In this document: positions 35,878 through 46,941 of the stretch, piece by piece
How positions within the stretch are numbered: position 1 is the first letter of the stretch
How the letters are laid out: each line of letters opens with the position of its first letter
Assembly (NCBI GenBank): GCA_000525675.1
Contig: CP002190.1
Location: 1,116,001 to 1,180,000 of the forward strand
Direction of reading: 5' to 3'
Length of the DNA: 64,000 bases
Origin: Bdellovibrio bacteriovorus W
GTDB taxonomy: Bacteria > Bdellovibrionota > Bdellovibrionia > Bdellovibrionales > Bdellovibrionaceae
The notes under the pieces: generated by a model
What the model was told of the DNA's origin: nothing
Seen by the model: the letters and a program-made list of their open reading frames with translations, nothing else
Databases searched by the model: none
Made by a program: the position numbers and the translations under genes

Positions 35878-35917
35878 AAAAGTATAAAGGCGCAAAGTCT
35901 AAAGAGATCTTTGCGCC
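35878..35917 (-). terminator. Rho-independent terminator after the GNAT-like gene
   Basis: On the minus strand GGCGCAAAG and CTTTGCGCC form a 9-bp stem with an 11-nt loop, followed by TTTATACTTTT. It terminates the cobalamin adenosyltransferase/GNAT-like pair. Confidence 0.7.
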
Positions 35918-35967
35918 GATAATCGGAATAGGGCCATCAATGTCTTCACCATGCTGAGGGATCAGTT

Positions 35968-37098
35968 TTAAAGTGAAAAGAAGGGCTCCATCTCAATGGA
36001 TTTTTCATTGGACGGATGCAGAAAGCTTGGCACTTCAGCGTCGGGCGGAAGGATGGCATAGACTCCAAATGGGAGTTGTGTACCAATCCAGTTTTGCGGT
36101 CGACGATAAATGTACTCAGAGCGAACCTGATTATAGACGATGAACTCATTGTCACGAGCCTCATCGTAAGCCCTCCATAAGAGGGCTTCAAAAATATCCG
36201 CATTATCCGCAAATAAAAAATTTAAATACTTGAAATTAAAACCGGCTTCAATTTTTAAACGGCTAAAGGGTTTGGTGAGTGTACGAGTCCAGCCAAACAT
36301 TTTTCCGAACTTCAAGAACTGACGGAAGTTGTGAGCGCGTAAGTTGTACTGTAGAGGAATGAACTCCTGAAGGCTTCCGCCGGACCATGGAGCGACACAA
36401 CCCACGACATTGTCGTCCTTGTCAAAGGCGATGAGAAAGTCTTCAAGCTTTAAACCCTTCCAACGTGCGAGCTTGTCATAAAAACTTTTACTGTCCCAAG
36501 TTGTTGCTAAGTCTTTTTGTAAAGATTTTTGCGAGATATAATAAATCAAAGCGTCGACGTTCTCGCTGCTGCCACGGCGAATGCGAAGCTTAGGCAGGGG
36601 ATTCTTAGCCCAAGGTAAGCGGCCATGCACAGAGACCAAGTTGAAACGACGGAATAGGTAGTATCTTGGCAGGGGACGCTTCGAGGTGCGCGGACGCACA
36701 AAAGCATTCAGAGCCTGAACTTCAGCCATGCTTAAAACCGAAAATAAATACTTACTTTCAAATAGACGCAGGACTTCGTGCATAACCGGTAAGAAGTGCT
36801 GTGACCACTCTAAGATAGCTGCGCGATTATTGGATATGCGCAGGTCCCGCCCAAAGACAATGGGTTGAACCTGATTTTCTAAAAGAGTATCGCGAACGAT
36901 GAAGCTAGCAATACCTTCAATTTGATCTTCGTCGTTTTTAAGTTGATAGGTGAGGTAGCGATCAGATTGCACCTCGTAAGGAGCAAAGAAGTTATCACCG
37001 CGATCAACTTTCATCTCTACATAGCCACGTAAAACAAAGTTTTTATAAAAATCGGCTAACTCTTTAGTATCCGTTGGTTGAGCAATTTCTAGTCTCAT
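35968..37098 (-). CDS. GNAT-like acyltransferase-fold protein
   Basis: A 376-residue soluble protein. The N-terminal half begins as GNAT proteins do (MRLEIAQPTDTKELADFYKNF) and continues with strand-like IEGIASFIVRD and ISNNRAAILEWS; the second half contains a similar series (FLIAFDKDDNVVGCVAPW), suggesting two GNAT-like units. The acetyl-CoA loop (Q/R-x2-G-x-G/A) is not evident, so activity is uncertain. It overlaps the stop of the upstream cobalamin gene by four bases. Confidence 0.55.
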   Translation of the reverse strand: MRLEIAQPTDTKELADFYKNFVLRGYVEMKVDRGDNFFAPYEVQSDRYLTYQLKNDEDQIEGIASFIVRDTLLENQVQPIVFGRDLRISNNRAAILEWSQHFLPVMHEVLRLFESKYLFSVLSMAEVQALNAFVRPRTSKRPLPRYYLFRRFNLVSVHGRLPWAKNPLPKLRIRRGSSENVDALIYYISQKSLQKDLATTWDSKSFYDKLARWKGLKLEDFLIAFDKDDNVVGCVAPWSGGSLQEFIPLQYNLRAHNFRQFLKFGKMFGWTRTLTKPFSRLKIEAGFNFKYLNFLFADNADIFEALLWRAYDEARDNEFIVYNQVRSEYIYRRPQNWIGTQLPFGVYAILPPDAEVPSFLHPSNEKSIEMEPFFSL

Positions 37099-37673
37099 TC
37101 TTCAGATTTCTTCCATAGAACTTCGGCAACATTTTTTTTGTAGTTCACCCAGCGGGCAGCAACGAAGAGGTAATCACTTAGGCGATTCAAGTACTGCAAA
37201 GGCAAGGCGTAAGTGTCATCCTTTACTGCGATTTCTGCAGATCTTCTTTCGGCACGGCGGCAAGAAGTGCGGCAGACATGCAGGGCAGAGGCTGCAATGT
37301 GGCCTGCAGGAAGAATAAAGTTCTTCAAAACGGGGAGGTCTACGGTCATGCGATCAATTTCCGCCTCGAGAAAACGAATTTGCAGTTCGGTGATCTGCGG
37401 AAGGTGCTGCATGACTTCTTGTTTTTCCGTGGCTAGTAGGCTGCCTAAATTGAAAAGTTCGCTTTGGATTTTTTCTAAAGCTGTTTGTAGATCTAAAAAA
37501 TCGTTGTCATCTGCCAGATGAGCCCGAGCCAGTCCGATAGAACTGTTGAGTTCGTCCACACAGCCATAGGCTTCGACGCGAGGATTGAATTTTTCAACGC
37601 AGGAACCATCGACTAAGCGAGTTGTGCCTTTGTCTCCTGTGCGTGTGTATATCTTGGCTTTAGGTGTCGTCAT
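37095..37673 (-). CDS. PduO-type cob(I)alamin adenosyltransferase
   Basis: Transfers adenosyl from ATP to cob(I)alamin to make coenzyme B12. The N-terminal KIYTRTGDKGTTRLVDG phosphate-binding segment, VEAYGCVDELNSSIGLAR and the C-terminal CRTSCRRAERR are PduO/MMAB signatures; 192 residues is normal. No B12 biosynthesis genes surround it, so it may serve salvage or a B12-dependent mutase elsewhere. Confidence 0.9.
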   Translation of the reverse strand: MTTPKAKIYTRTGDKGTTRLVDGSCVEKFNPRVEAYGCVDELNSSIGLARAHLADDNDFLDLQTALEKIQSELFNLGSLLATEKQEVMQHLPQITELQIRFLEAEIDRMTVDLPVLKNFILPAGHIAASALHVCRTSCRRAERRSAEIAVKDDTYALPLQYLNRLSDYLFVAARWVNYKKNVAEVLWKKSEE

Positions 37674-37766
37674 TTTTTAAAATCCAATCTCTTGAAATCC
37701 TCTTAAAATTCTTGCTTTTTCCGAGGAACAGGTCAAGGGTTGAGAATAGTCTATGAGGAGCCGGCC

Positions 37767-38579
37767 ATGTCCCTACAGCAAATTCCATTAATAGTTTCTA
37801 TACCTCACTCTGGTGAAAAAGTGCCTTCTCAAACTCCATGGTTGAGTGCGCTGCCAGAAGAAATCTTGATGTGTGACGTGGATCGCTATGTGGATTTTCT
37901 CTATGAGCCGACTTTGAAGAGTTTAGACATTCCCTATGTTAAAACCGAGTGGCACCGTTATGCGGCGGACTTGAACCGTATCCCTGAGGATGTTGATGCG
38001 AGTTCAGTGATCGGGAATGAAAATCCAGCAGGGATGCATAACCGTGGGTTCCACTGGGTGATCACGACTCATAAAGACGTTTTGATGAAAGAACCAATGT
38101 CCTTAGCGGACCATAACGAATTAGTGAAGCTGGTTTACGAGCCATTCCATGCGGGAGTGCGAGGAATGTACTCGCAGATGCATCAGCAAGGGCATAAGAA
38201 GGTTTATCACATTGATGCGCATAGTATGCCATCTGTGGGGACTTCGGAGCATCGTGATCCAGGTGAAAGACGCGCCGATATCGTGATCAGCGATAGCAAG
38301 GGCAAAAGCTGCAGCCCTGAGTTTCGCGATCTAGTTATTGCGGCCTATGTCACTGCAGGATTCAAAGTAGCGTACAACTGGCCGTACTTTGGCGGTCGTG
38401 TCACAGAGCAGTATGGGAAGCCAGATCGTGGACAACATACATTGCAGGTCGAAATTAATCGCTCTCTTTACATGGATGAAAAGACAAAGAAGCTAAAAAA
38501 TGAAGAAGCTTCGAAAGTTCAAGAGCGACTTCAGATGGCGATTGAATATGTGCGCAACAATTTGCTGCGCATAACATAG
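37767..38579 (+). CDS. N-formylglutamate amidohydrolase family protein
   Basis: Family members hydrolyse N-formyl-L-glutamate in histidine breakdown. The N-terminus LIVSIPHSGEKVP, the DVDRYVD and HRYAADLNR motifs, HIDAHSMPS, and RVTEQYGKPDRGQHTLQVEINRSLYM are family signatures with metal-binding His/Asp/Glu. ATG 37767 has GAGGAG seven bases upstream; a longer in-frame opening from TTG 37740 is rejected. About 270 residues. No other hut genes are near, so the physiological substrate is open. Confidence 0.85.
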   Translation: MSLQQIPLIVSIPHSGEKVPSQTPWLSALPEEILMCDVDRYVDFLYEPTLKSLDIPYVKTEWHRYAADLNRIPEDVDASSVIGNENPAGMHNRGFHWVITTHKDVLMKEPMSLADHNELVKLVYEPFHAGVRGMYSQMHQQGHKKVYHIDAHSMPSVGTSEHRDPGERRADIVISDSKGKSCSPEFRDLVIAAYVTAGFKVAYNWPYFGGRVTEQYGKPDRGQHTLQVEINRSLYMDEKTKKLKNEEASKVQERLQMAIEYVRNNLLRIT

Positions 38580-38671
38580 GGCGTTGTAGAATCAAATTTA
38601 TGGTCTATAGAGCCGACTTAAACTATTGATAGCATGTAATTTTTTAAATTAGCTTTCAATAAGGGTTGGCG

Positions 38672-40084
38672 TTGAGTAGAGCAAGTTCTTCCCAAAAATC
38701 TCTGTTTAAAAGAATCAACAAACCACTGGCTTCAGTGAAGCTGGCTGTTTTTATTATTTTGGCCATGGCTATTATCACAGCCATCGGAACTTTCGTTGAG
38801 GCCAAATTCGATGCTTATGCCGCTAAGAAGCTCGTTTACGACACTTGGTATATGTATGCGATCATGGGTTTGTTATCCATTAATCTCATTGCGGTGATGA
38901 TTGATCGTTGGCCTTGGAAAAAGCGCCACGCAGCCTTTGTGTCAGCTCATATCGGGATTCTTATTCTCCTTCTTGGTTCCTTACTAACTTTCCAATACGG
39001 GCTTGATGGTACGATGAGAGTCGGGATTGGTGAGAAAAACAATCTAGTTCAGACGGCGGAGACGGATCTTGTTGTTTATACTTCTTTTGATGGAGATCGT
39101 TACTCTAAGACATTCGATCAAGAAGTAGATTTCTTTTTAAAACCACCGACTCCGGAAAAGCCTTTCATCATTCCTACTTACGAAGGTGAAATTCGTATCG
39201 TCGGTTATGAGAAATATGTCGCAGCCTCAAAGAAGGTAGTGGCAGCGGAAAACATCAAAGCAGGTGCGGGCGTGCGTTTTCAAGTCTTCAATGACAACGT
39301 GAATGTTATTGAATGGATGGTTCAGAAGAAGCAAGACACCATGGCTACGCACGATTTTGGCCCTGCGCAAGTTCATCTTGGAGTGGCGCCACCGCACGGT
39401 CGCGGAGTGAATGAGATTTATCTTACTCCAGAAAAAGATGGACTTCGTTATGTGGTTTTTCAAAAGGACTCACAGAAGGCCTTGAAAAAAGGTTTTGTTA
39501 AAGAAGGTGAGGTCTTTGATCCGGGCTTTAAAATGGCTCTGAATCTTCGTGTATTGCGCTATTTGCCGCATGCTATGGAAGACTGGGATCTGCAAATGCT
39601 GAAGGCGCCAACGCCTGTAACTAGCGCTGCGATCAAGATCATTTTTGACAACAAAGAGCATTGGGTCTTGTTGAACGATATGGTGAAGTTATTCACGGAT
39701 AATTCAGTTTATCTGATGACCTTCGGAAATCGCCGTACGGATATTGGTTTTGATATCACATTGAAAAACTTTGCGGTGACCAGATACCAAGGGACTCTGC
39801 GTGCGATGGAGTACCAAAGTATTGTTGAAGTTCCAGAGATAGGTGAACAAAGCATCTCTATGAACGAGCCGTTGAAGTATCGCGGACTGACAATTTATCA
39901 AGCAAGTTTTCAAGAGGAAAATGGTCAGCCGACGGCTTCTATCTTCTCTGTCAACCATGATCCGGGAAGATTTTTGAAATATCTGGGATCTTTGGTGATG
40001 TCTTTAGGGATTGTCTTGCTGATGTGGTTTAAGCATCTTGATTTTAAACTTGCTAAGAAATCGAAGAATACGAAAGAGGGCTAA
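38672..40084 (+). CDS. resB: Cytochrome c biogenesis protein ResB (Ccs1)
   Basis: With CcsA, ResB forms the system II haem-export/ligation complex. Membrane helices near residues 20-42, 58-78, 85-105 and a last one near 440-460 flank a large periplasmic domain; the final QASFQEENGQPTASIFSVNHDPGR is typical of ResB. A TTG start at 38672 with AAGGG six bases upstream is preferred to TTG 38666. About 470 residues. It is 3 bp from ccsA. Confidence 0.9.
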   Translation: MSRASSSQKSLFKRINKPLASVKLAVFIILAMAIITAIGTFVEAKFDAYAAKKLVYDTWYMYAIMGLLSINLIAVMIDRWPWKKRHAAFVSAHIGILILLLGSLLTFQYGLDGTMRVGIGEKNNLVQTAETDLVVYTSFDGDRYSKTFDQEVDFFLKPPTPEKPFIIPTYEGEIRIVGYEKYVAASKKVVAAENIKAGAGVRFQVFNDNVNVIEWMVQKKQDTMATHDFGPAQVHLGVAPPHGRGVNEIYLTPEKDGLRYVVFQKDSQKALKKGFVKEGEVFDPGFKMALNLRVLRYLPHAMEDWDLQMLKAPTPVTSAAIKIIFDNKEHWVLLNDMVKLFTDNSVYLMTFGNRRTDIGFDITLKNFAVTRYQGTLRAMEYQSIVEVPEIGEQSISMNEPLKYRGLTIYQASFQEENGQPTASIFSVNHDPGRFLKYLGSLVMSLGIVLLMWFKHLDFKLAKKSKNTKEG

Positions 40085-40087
40085 CGC

Positions 40088-41725
40088 ATGCGTCATCTCA
40101 TTGCTTTTATTTTTCTAGGACTCTTTTCACTCTCTGCTTTTGCAAAGCCTGGGGATGCTCTTAAAGCATTGCCTGTTCAGGACAGTGGGCGCATAAAACC
40201 CTACGATAGTTTTGCGCGAGAGATGTTGGAAATCATCTATGGGAAGTCGAAGTTCGAAGGGCGTGAAGCCACTGAGATCGTGATGACTTGGGTGCTTGCA
40301 CCGCAGACTTGGCAAGATAAGAAAATCTTTGAAGTTCGTAACTTCGAAATTTTGCAGGCGATGAAGTTGCCAAAAGATCAAAGATGGTTCACAGGTGAAG
40401 AACTCTTTTCGAATGAGCGCTTTGCTCTTTTAAGACAAGAACTTCAAGGTAAACGAGAGAGCCAAGAAAAACTAGATCCTTATTTTCAAGCAGTTCAGCG
40501 CCTAGAAAACCAGTTTGTTATTTTTCAAGAAATCGCTGCGGGAAGAATGTTAAAGGTTGTTCCTCCGAAAGAGGGCGACTCGTGGATTTCAGTGGCTGAT
40601 CTAGAGGGGGAAGCTCAGGGTAAATTTCTTGAGATCACCAAAACATTTATTAACTATATCGGAGCTGTCGCCACAGGAGCTGCAACAGCAGAGGCGGGGA
40701 CAGCGTTAGACAATGCGGTGCTTGAGTTTGAAAAAGTAGCAGGGGCATCCAATCCAGCACTTTATGACGTAGGGGCGCGTATCAAAGCAGAAGTTCATTA
40801 TAATGACTTCCATCCTTTCCGTTGGGCCTACATTCTGTACTTCTTAGCTTTCATCGTTTTGCTTTTAGTTTGGACCTTAAGCAAAGAGTCTTTGATGAAG
40901 CTTGCTTGGGTTCTGATTATCGCTGGCTTTATTTTGAATACTTATGGTTTTGGATTGCGTGTTTATATTATGGGCCGTGCGCCCGTGACGAATATGTATG
41001 AAACCGTGATCTGGGTAGCGTGGGGGACTATGGTCTTTGCGGCTATCTTGGAGATGATCTACAAGTACCGCGTGATTTTGACGGCGGGAACTCTAGTTGC
41101 GGCTTTTGGATTAGTGATTGCGGACTTTGCTCCAGCAGTTTTAGATCCGACTTTGCAACCGCTTGAGCCTGTTTTGCGCAGTAACTATTGGTTAACCATT
41201 CACGTAATGACAATCACAATCAGTTATGCGGCATTCTTCCTCGCTTTTGGTTTGGGAGACATCGGACTCATCTACTTCTTAAAAGATGAAACGAAATACA
41301 AAAATCAAATTCGCGCTTTGGTGACTGGCATTTATCGCTCGATGCAAATCGGTGTCGCATTTTTGGCGCCGGGAATTATTCTGGGCGGTGTGTGGGCGGA
41401 TTACTCATGGGGAAGATTCTGGGGTTGGGACCCTAAGGAAACATGGGCGTTGATTGCGTTGTTAGGTTATTTGGCGGTTCTTCATGCTCGCTACGCGGGG
41501 ATGATTCGCGATTTTGGTATGGTAGTCAGCTCTATTCTTAGTTTCTCGCTGGTTATCATGGCATGGTACGGAGTGAACTTCGTACTTGGCGCAGGGCTCC
41601 ACTCTTATGGGTTCGGAGCTGGCGGTGTTGAATATGTTTCTGCGTTTGTTGTGATTCACATTCTATTTACTGTGTACGTAGGAGTGATTCGCTCTGGCAG
41701 AATGAAAAAACAGAAGCAAACCTAA
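40088..41725 (+). CDS. ccsA: Cytochrome c biogenesis protein CcsA (ResC), long N-terminal form
   Basis: The C-terminal half holds the haem-handling WWD-type segment (WADYSWGRFWGWDPKETWAL) and conserved His in a multi-helix CcsA domain. The N-terminal half, with a Sec signal (MRHLIAFIFLGLFSLSAFA) and a roughly 230-residue soluble domain containing PVQDSGRIKPYDSFAREML, is an extension seen in some system II proteins. Transcribed with resB and lying 200 bp upstream of the ACIII operon, it probably matures ActA and ActE. Confidence 0.9.
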   Translation: MRHLIAFIFLGLFSLSAFAKPGDALKALPVQDSGRIKPYDSFAREMLEIIYGKSKFEGREATEIVMTWVLAPQTWQDKKIFEVRNFEILQAMKLPKDQRWFTGEELFSNERFALLRQELQGKRESQEKLDPYFQAVQRLENQFVIFQEIAAGRMLKVVPPKEGDSWISVADLEGEAQGKFLEITKTFINYIGAVATGAATAEAGTALDNAVLEFEKVAGASNPALYDVGARIKAEVHYNDFHPFRWAYILYFLAFIVLLLVWTLSKESLMKLAWVLIIAGFILNTYGFGLRVYIMGRAPVTNMYETVIWVAWGTMVFAAILEMIYKYRVILTAGTLVAAFGLVIADFAPAVLDPTLQPLEPVLRSNYWLTIHVMTITISYAAFFLAFGLGDIGLIYFLKDETKYKNQIRALVTGIYRSMQIGVAFLAPGIILGGVWADYSWGRFWGWDPKETWALIALLGYLAVLHARYAGMIRDFGMVVSSILSFSLVIMAWYGVNFVLGAGLHSYGFGAGGVEYVSAFVVIHILFTVYVGVIRSGRMKKQKQT

Positions 41726-41927
41726 GTAGTGGAGAGCAGTAGTTAGGAAGCAGTCGGCCAAGACTGCCTAGGAACTGGGCTAAAAAGACTGGTAGGTCCC
41801 CTTTTTCAATAAGCTTGCAAAAAGAATATGGACAACTAGACTTTTACACCATTAAATAGGAACAAAAATAATTTTAGGACAGCATACGTTTGTCTTTGGC
41901 CCAACAGTGTAGTGAATAAGGATGATT

Positions 41928-42467
41928 ATGCATCGGGTATTTAAAAGATTAGCGGGGAACGCTTTCGCGTTCGCAGGCGCTCTTGTGGTTTCAGCCCTTT
42001 TAATGGGTTGTAAATTTCAACCAGGGTTTGGTTACAATAAAGGATACGCTCCAGAACAGCCGATTCCTTTTGAACACTCCCTTCACGTAGGAACACACAA
42101 CATTCAGTGTCAGTACTGCCATAATCAGGTGGAAAGAACGAAGCATGCCAACATTCCTTCGTTGCAAACCTGTATGAATTGCCATCTTCAAGTGGCAACG
42201 GATAAGCCAAGCATTCAAAAAATGCGCGAGCTTTACGACAATGGTGGTTCGGTGGAGTGGGTACGCGTTCACATGCTACCAGACTTTGTTCACTTCAATC
42301 ATAATGCGCACGTTTCTAAAGGCGTTAACTGCCAAACATGTCACGGTCAAATCGAGACTATGAAAACTGTTGAACAGTTCTCTGATCTATCCATGGGATG
42401 GTGTGTGAACTGTCATAGACAGCCAGAAAACAAAGCGCCTCTTAACTGTTCAACTTGTCACTACTAA
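41928..42467 (+). CDS. actA: Alternative complex III subunit ActA, pentahaem cytochrome c
   Basis: Five CxxCH motifs (CQYCH, CMNCH, CQTCH, CVNCH, CSTCH) in 179 residues identify the ActA multihaem subunit. The N-terminal helix ends in LLMGC, a lipobox, so it is probably anchored by lipid on the periplasmic side. ATG 41928 has AAGG six bases upstream and is preferred over 41922. First gene of the act operon. Confidence 0.9.
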   Translation: MHRVFKRLAGNAFAFAGALVVSALLMGCKFQPGFGYNKGYAPEQPIPFEHSLHVGTHNIQCQYCHNQVERTKHANIPSLQTCMNCHLQVATDKPSIQKMRELYDNGGSVEWVRVHMLPDFVHFNHNAHVSKGVNCQTCHGQIETMKTVEQFSDLSMGWCVNCHRQPENKAPLNCSTCHY

Positions 42468-42484
42468 GAGTTTCGGAAGGTACT

Positions 42485-45400
42485 ATGTCTGACATGCATC
42501 ATGATCACGATTTAGAAATGAAGAAAGCGCTTCGCCCGGACGTGGAGCGCGACAACAAGTATTGGCTAAGCCTTGAGCAATGGAAAAATGATCCAGAGTT
42601 CATGAAAATGGCCGAAACTGAATTCCAATCTTCTCCTCTACGCGGAAGCGATGAAGAGGGTGGATGGGCACGCCGCGAGTTCTTGAAGCTTATGGGAGCT
42701 TCTCTTGCAATGGCTTCAGCGGGATGTATTCGTCGTCCTGTTCAGAAAATCGTTCCTTACAATAAGCAACCTGAGGAAGTTACTCTAGGAGTAGCTAACT
42801 ACTATACTTCTGCTTATATGGAAGGTTCTGAAGGTCTTGGCGTTCTTATTAAAACAAGAGAAGGTCGTCCAATTAAGATTGAGCCAAACGATGGGCACCC
42901 ATACAGCGTAAGTGGTTTGAACATCCGCTCTCAGGCTTCTTTATTGAACCTTTATGATCCAGAAAGACTTCAAGGTCCAAAGAGAAACCTTTTCAACGAT
43001 AAAAAGTCTAATAGCCAAATTATCGATGTGAAATGGGAAGATTTAGACAATAAAGTTGTTGAACAACTTAAAAAGGGTGGCGTTGTTGTATTAACAAGCA
43101 CTCTTTCTTCACCAGCGACTCGTGCAGTTGTAGGTGATTTCGTTCAAGGTTTTAAAGCAAAACACGTTGTGTGGGATGCTTTTGCTAACGAAGAGATCCG
43201 TGAAGGTCAAAAAGCTTCTTACGGTGATGACGTTGTTCCTTCATTCCGTTTCGATAAAGCGAAAATGATCGTTTCTATCGATGCAGACTTCTTGGGTACT
43301 TGGATCGCTCCAACGACATTTACAAATCATTTCGTCAACGGACGTAAAGACATCAACAACATGAGCAGAATGGTTTCTTTTGATTCCAACTACTCATTGA
43401 CAGGTGCAAACGCAGATATCCGTTTCAAAATTAAACCTTCTCAACAGCTTGATGTTGTAATGGGTCTTCTCCATGAAATTATCGTGAAGAAGGGTGCTTC
43501 TTCTTTCGCAGGAAATGCGAACGTAAAAGCAGCTCTTGCTCCATTTGCTGACGTTGCTGCAAAGCTTGGTTTTGAACCAGCGATGTTTGCAAAAGTAGCG
43601 GCAGATCTACTTGCTAACAAAGGTAAATCTATCGTTGTAGCGGGCGGTATCCAGACTCTGACTGAAAAATCAAAAGAGTTACAAGTTGCAGTTAACTTCT
43701 TAAACTCAGTTCTTGAGAACGACGGAAAAACTGTAGACCACAAAGGCGGAAACTCAGCATCTAAAGCTTCTTACTTAGACATGGCGTCTTTAATCAAAGA
43801 CATGGCTGATGGAAAAGTAAAAACTTTAATCATGCATAAAGTGAATCCAGCGTTTGTTCTTCCTGAAGACTCTGGATTTGTTGAAGCTATTAAGAAAGTA
43901 GACATGGTTGTTTACACGGGTGACCGTGTTGATGAAACAGGCGTGTTTGCTGATTACGTGGCGCCAGACAATCACGCTCTTGAGTCATGGAGTGATGCTG
44001 AATTGGTAAATGGTGTTTACACGATCTGCCAACCTGCAATCCGTCCAATGTATGACACTCGTTCTTTCCAATTGTCTTTGATGACTTGGGCATACATGGC
44101 TGACATGGGGCCCGCACGTCTAAAAGACTACGAAACATTCTACGACTATCTTCGCGTATTCTGGAAATCTGATATCCTTCCTAAAGTAGGAAAAGGAAAA
44201 GATTTCGAAGATTTCTGGCAAGAAGTTCTTCAAAAAGGTTACGTAGGGGAGATGAACTCTGGTTCAGCAGCGCGCTCATTCAAAGTAGATGCATTTGCTT
44301 CTATTAAGCCGGCAGCTGCAACAGAAGGTTTCGAGCTTGTTCTTTACCCAACTTCACAAATGGGCGATGGCTCATTGAACAACGTATCTTGGTTGCATGA
44401 GCTTCCGGATCCAGTAACTAAAGTTGTTTGGGATAACTACATCCTTGTATCTCTTGCTACGGCAGAGAAGCACGGTTTGAAGCAAGCATCTGTTCTTGAA
44501 CTAACTGTAAATGGAAAAACAATTGAGCTTCCAGTTCACATTCAACCAGGTTTGCATGACGATGTTCTAGCAATTCCAGTTGGATACGGCCGTACTCGCG
44601 TGGGTAAGGTTGGAAATGGTATCGGTAAAAACGCCTTTGCATTGGCAAGCTTTGCTAATGGCAACGTGATTTTTTCTGGCCAAAAAGCTGAATTCAAAAA
44701 AACAAATAAAAAATATGAATTGGCTTGTACTCAAGGTCATCACTCAATGGAAGGCCGTAAGCTTGCTGTTGAATCAACAATTTCTGAGTACAAACAAAGC
44801 CATGGCGCAGGTGTTCCTCATGCACACATTTGGAATATCTGGTCAGGTCACGAGTACAGCGGTCACAAGTGGGGAATGGCAGTAGACCTTCACTCTTGTA
44901 CTGGTTGTTCTTCTTGCGTGGTTGCGTGTCAGTCTGAAAACAACATCCCAGTGGTTGGAAAGAAATATATTCTTGAAGGTCGCGAGATGCAGTGGATCCG
45001 TATCGACAGATACTACACGGGTGACCCAGCAAATGCGGAAGCTGTATTCCAGCCAGTTATGTGTCAACACTGTGACAACGCTCCATGTGAGACTGTTTGT
45101 CCGGTTCTTGCGACAGTTCACTCTGACGAAGGCCTTAACGACATGGTTTACAACCGTTGCGTGGGAACTCGTTATTGCGCGAATAACTGCCCGTATAAAG
45201 TACGTCGTTTCAACTGGTTCAACTATGCGAAGTTGATCGAGAAGCCTCTTCACATGGCTCTAAATCCATCTGTAACTGTTCGTACACGTGGGGTTATGGA
45301 GAAATGTACATTCTGCGTTCAAAGAATTCAGGATGCGAAGATGGTTGCTCGTAACGAGAAGCGCGCAATGAAAGATGGCGATGTTAAGACTGCGTGCCAA

Positions 45401-45583
45401 ACTGCATGTCCTGCAGGTGGTATCGTGTTTGGTGATCTTAATGATCCAAACTCGGCAGTGGCTAAGATCTTTAAATCTGAGCCAAGAGCTTATGCACTCC
45501 TTGAAGAGTGGCATGCAGCTCCTTCTGTACGCTATCTAACTAAGATTCGTAATAATGATAAAACACAAGGTGAACAGGCATGA
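42485..45583 (+). CDS. actB: Alternative complex III subunit ActB, molybdopterin-type/Fe-S
   Basis: A 1032-residue fusion of a molybdopterin-oxidoreductase-like domain and a four-cluster ferredoxin domain. A twin-arginine-like signal ([20 protein letters not shown]) lies near residue 60. The C-terminal part shows [38 protein letters not shown] and [15 protein letters not shown] Fe-S ligands. In ACIII the molybdenum cofactor is absent and the domain passes electrons from quinol to ActA/E. ATG 42485 (GGAAGG upstream) is chosen; the longer frame from 42455 would overlap actA. Confidence 0.93.
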   Translation: MSDMHHDHDLEMKKALRPDVERDNKYWLSLEQWKNDPEFMKMAETEFQSSPLRGSDEEGGWARREFLKLMGASLAMASAGCIRRPVQKIVPYNKQPEEVTLGVANYYTSAYMEGSEGLGVLIKTREGRPIKIEPNDGHPYSVSGLNIRSQASLLNLYDPERLQGPKRNLFNDKKSNSQIIDVKWEDLDNKVVEQLKKGGVVVLTSTLSSPATRAVVGDFVQGFKAKHVVWDAFANEEIREGQKASYGDDVVPSFRFDKAKMIVSIDADFLGTWIAPTTFTNHFVNGRKDINNMSRMVSFDSNYSLTGANADIRFKIKPSQQLDVVMGLLHEIIVKKGASSFAGNANVKAALAPFADVAAKLGFEPAMFAKVAADLLANKGKSIVVAGGIQTLTEKSKELQVAVNFLNSVLENDGKTVDHKGGNSASKASYLDMASLIKDMADGKVKTLIMHKVNPAFVLPEDSGFVEAIKKVDMVVYTGDRVDETGVFADYVAPDNHALESWSDAELVNGVYTICQPAIRPMYDTRSFQLSLMTWAYMADMGPARLKDYETFYDYLRVFWKSDILPKVGKGKDFEDFWQEVLQKGYVGEMNSGSAARSFKVDAFASIKPAAATEGFELVLYPTSQMGDGSLNNVSWLHELPDPVTKVVWDNYILVSLATAEKHGLKQASVLELTVNGKTIELPVHIQPGLHDDVLAIPVGYGRTRVGKVGNGIGKNAFALASFANGNVIFSGQKAEFKKTNKKYELACTQGHHSMEGRKLAVESTISEYKQSHGAGVPHAHIWNIWSGHEYSGHKWGMAVDLHSCTGCSSCVVACQSENNIPVVGKKYILEGREMQWIRIDRYYTGDPANAEAVFQPVMCQHCDNAPCETVCPVLATVHSDEGLNDMVYNRCVGTRYCANNCPYKVRRFNWFNYAKLIEKPLHMALNPSVTVRTRGVMEKCTFCVQRIQDAKMVARNEKRAMKDGDVKTACQTACPAGGIVFGDLNDPNSAVAKIFKSEPRAYALLEEWHAAPSVRYLTKIRNNDKTQGEQA

Positions 45584-46941
45584 TTAAGCGTAGTCCATTA
45601 GTCCTTGGAAATAAGAGTTTAAAAGATGTGACCGACGACATCTGTGCTCCCTTAGAAAGATTTCCTTCTAAGGGGTGGATGGCTATGTTCCTAGGAGCAA
45701 AAACATTGCTCCTAGCATACATCGCGGTTTTAGCTACCGTCGTAGGTGTGGGGATTGGACTTCTAGGGGTTAACAATCCGGTTTACTGGGGAACGATGAT
45801 CGTAACTTTCGTTTTCTGGATCGGTATTGGTCACGCCGGAACGCTAATTTCTGCAGTTCTATTTTTATTCCGTCAGAAGTGGAGAACCTCCGTTGCTCGT
45901 ACAGCAGAGGCCATGACCGTATTTGCGGTTATGACAGCGGGTCTATTCCCATTACTTCACACAGGTCGTCCTTGGTTGGATTACTGGTTATTCCCGTATC
46001 CAAATCAACGTGGTCCGTTGTGGGTGAATTTCCGTTCACCACTATTGTGGGACGTTTTCGCCGTATCTACATACGCGACGGTTTCTATCACATTCTGGTA
46101 TATCGGTTTAATCCCTGACTTTGCTACAATTAAAGATCGCGCGAAAAACGCTTTCCGTCGTAAAGTTTACGGAGCTCTTTCTCTTGGTTGGAGAGGGACT
46201 GCTAAAAACTGGAGCCACTACGAGATGCTATATCTGATCCTAGCGGGTCTTTCGACTCCACTAGTTCTTTCAGTTCATACAATCGTATCTTTCGACTTCG
46301 CGGTTTCTAACTTGCCAGGTTGGCATACAACGATCTTCCCTCCGTACTTCGTTGCGGGTGCGATATTCTCTGGATTCGCGATGGTTGTTACGTTGATGAC
46401 ATTGGTGCGTATTGGATTCCCTGAGTTCAAAAACTACGTAACTCTAGATCATATGGAAGTGATGAATAAGATCATCATGTGTACAGGTATGCTAGTAGGG
46501 TACGCTTACGCTGCTGAGTTCTTCATTGCATGGTACTCTGGTAACGAATACGAGCGTTTCGTATTTATCAACCGCGCGTTTGGTCCTTACGGTTGGTCAT
46601 ATTGGATCATGGTTTCTTGTAACGTTTTGATTCCACAACTTTTCTGGTTCAGAAAACTACGCCGTTCTATCCCTGTGATGTTCGTTGTTTCTATCTTCGT
46701 TAACATCGGTATGTGGTTTGAGCGTTTCGTGATCGTGACAACTTCACTTCACAGAGACTTCTTGCCATCAAGCTGGGGAATGTACGCTTGGTCGTGGTTC
46801 GATACTGGAGTCCTTGTTGGATCATTCGGTATGTTCTTAACAATTTTCTTGCTCTATTTGAGAGTCTTCCCTGCGATCTCTATCGCGGAAGTGAAGCCTG
46901 TTCTTCATGTAGGTTATGATGATAAAGGAGGGGAACACTAA
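45580..46941 (+). CDS. actC: Alternative complex III subunit ActC (NrfD-like)
   Basis: A 453-residue polytopic quinol-binding subunit of the NrfD family with about ten hydrophobic helices ([40 protein letters not shown], and others). [29 protein letters not shown] is the conserved NrfD core. ATGA overlap with actB. Confidence 0.93.
   Translation: MIKRSPLVLGNKSLKDVTDDICAPLERFPSKGWMAMFLGAKTLLLAYIAVLATVVGVGIGLLGVNNPVYWGTMIVTFVFWIGIGHAGTLISAVLFLFRQKWRTSVARTAEAMTVFAVMTAGLFPLLHTGRPWLDYWLFPYPNQRGPLWVNFRSPLLWDVFAVSTYATVSITFWYIGLIPDFATIKDRAKNAFRRKVYGALSLGWRGTAKNWSHYEMLYLILAGLSTPLVLSVHTIVSFDFAVSNLPGWHTTIFPPYFVAGAIFSGFAMVVTLMTLVRIGFPEFKNYVTLDHMEVMNKIIMCTGMLVGYAYAAEFFIAWYSGNEYERFVFINRAFGPYGWSYWIMVSCNVLIPQLFWFRKLRRSIPVMFVVSIFVNIGMWFERFVIVTTSLHRDFLPSSWGMYAWSWFDTGVLVGSFGMFLTIFLLYLRVFPAISIAEVKPVLHVGYDDKGGEH

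Noticed and set aside
42455-42485. Longer start for actB
   Set aside because: It would overlap actA coding sequence and lacks a ribosome binding site; ATG 42485 has GGAAGG upstream and the usual N-terminus.
44843-45253. 136-residue minus-strand frame inside actB
   Set aside because: Antisense to the Fe-S domain, which is unambiguous; composition is that of a shadow frame.
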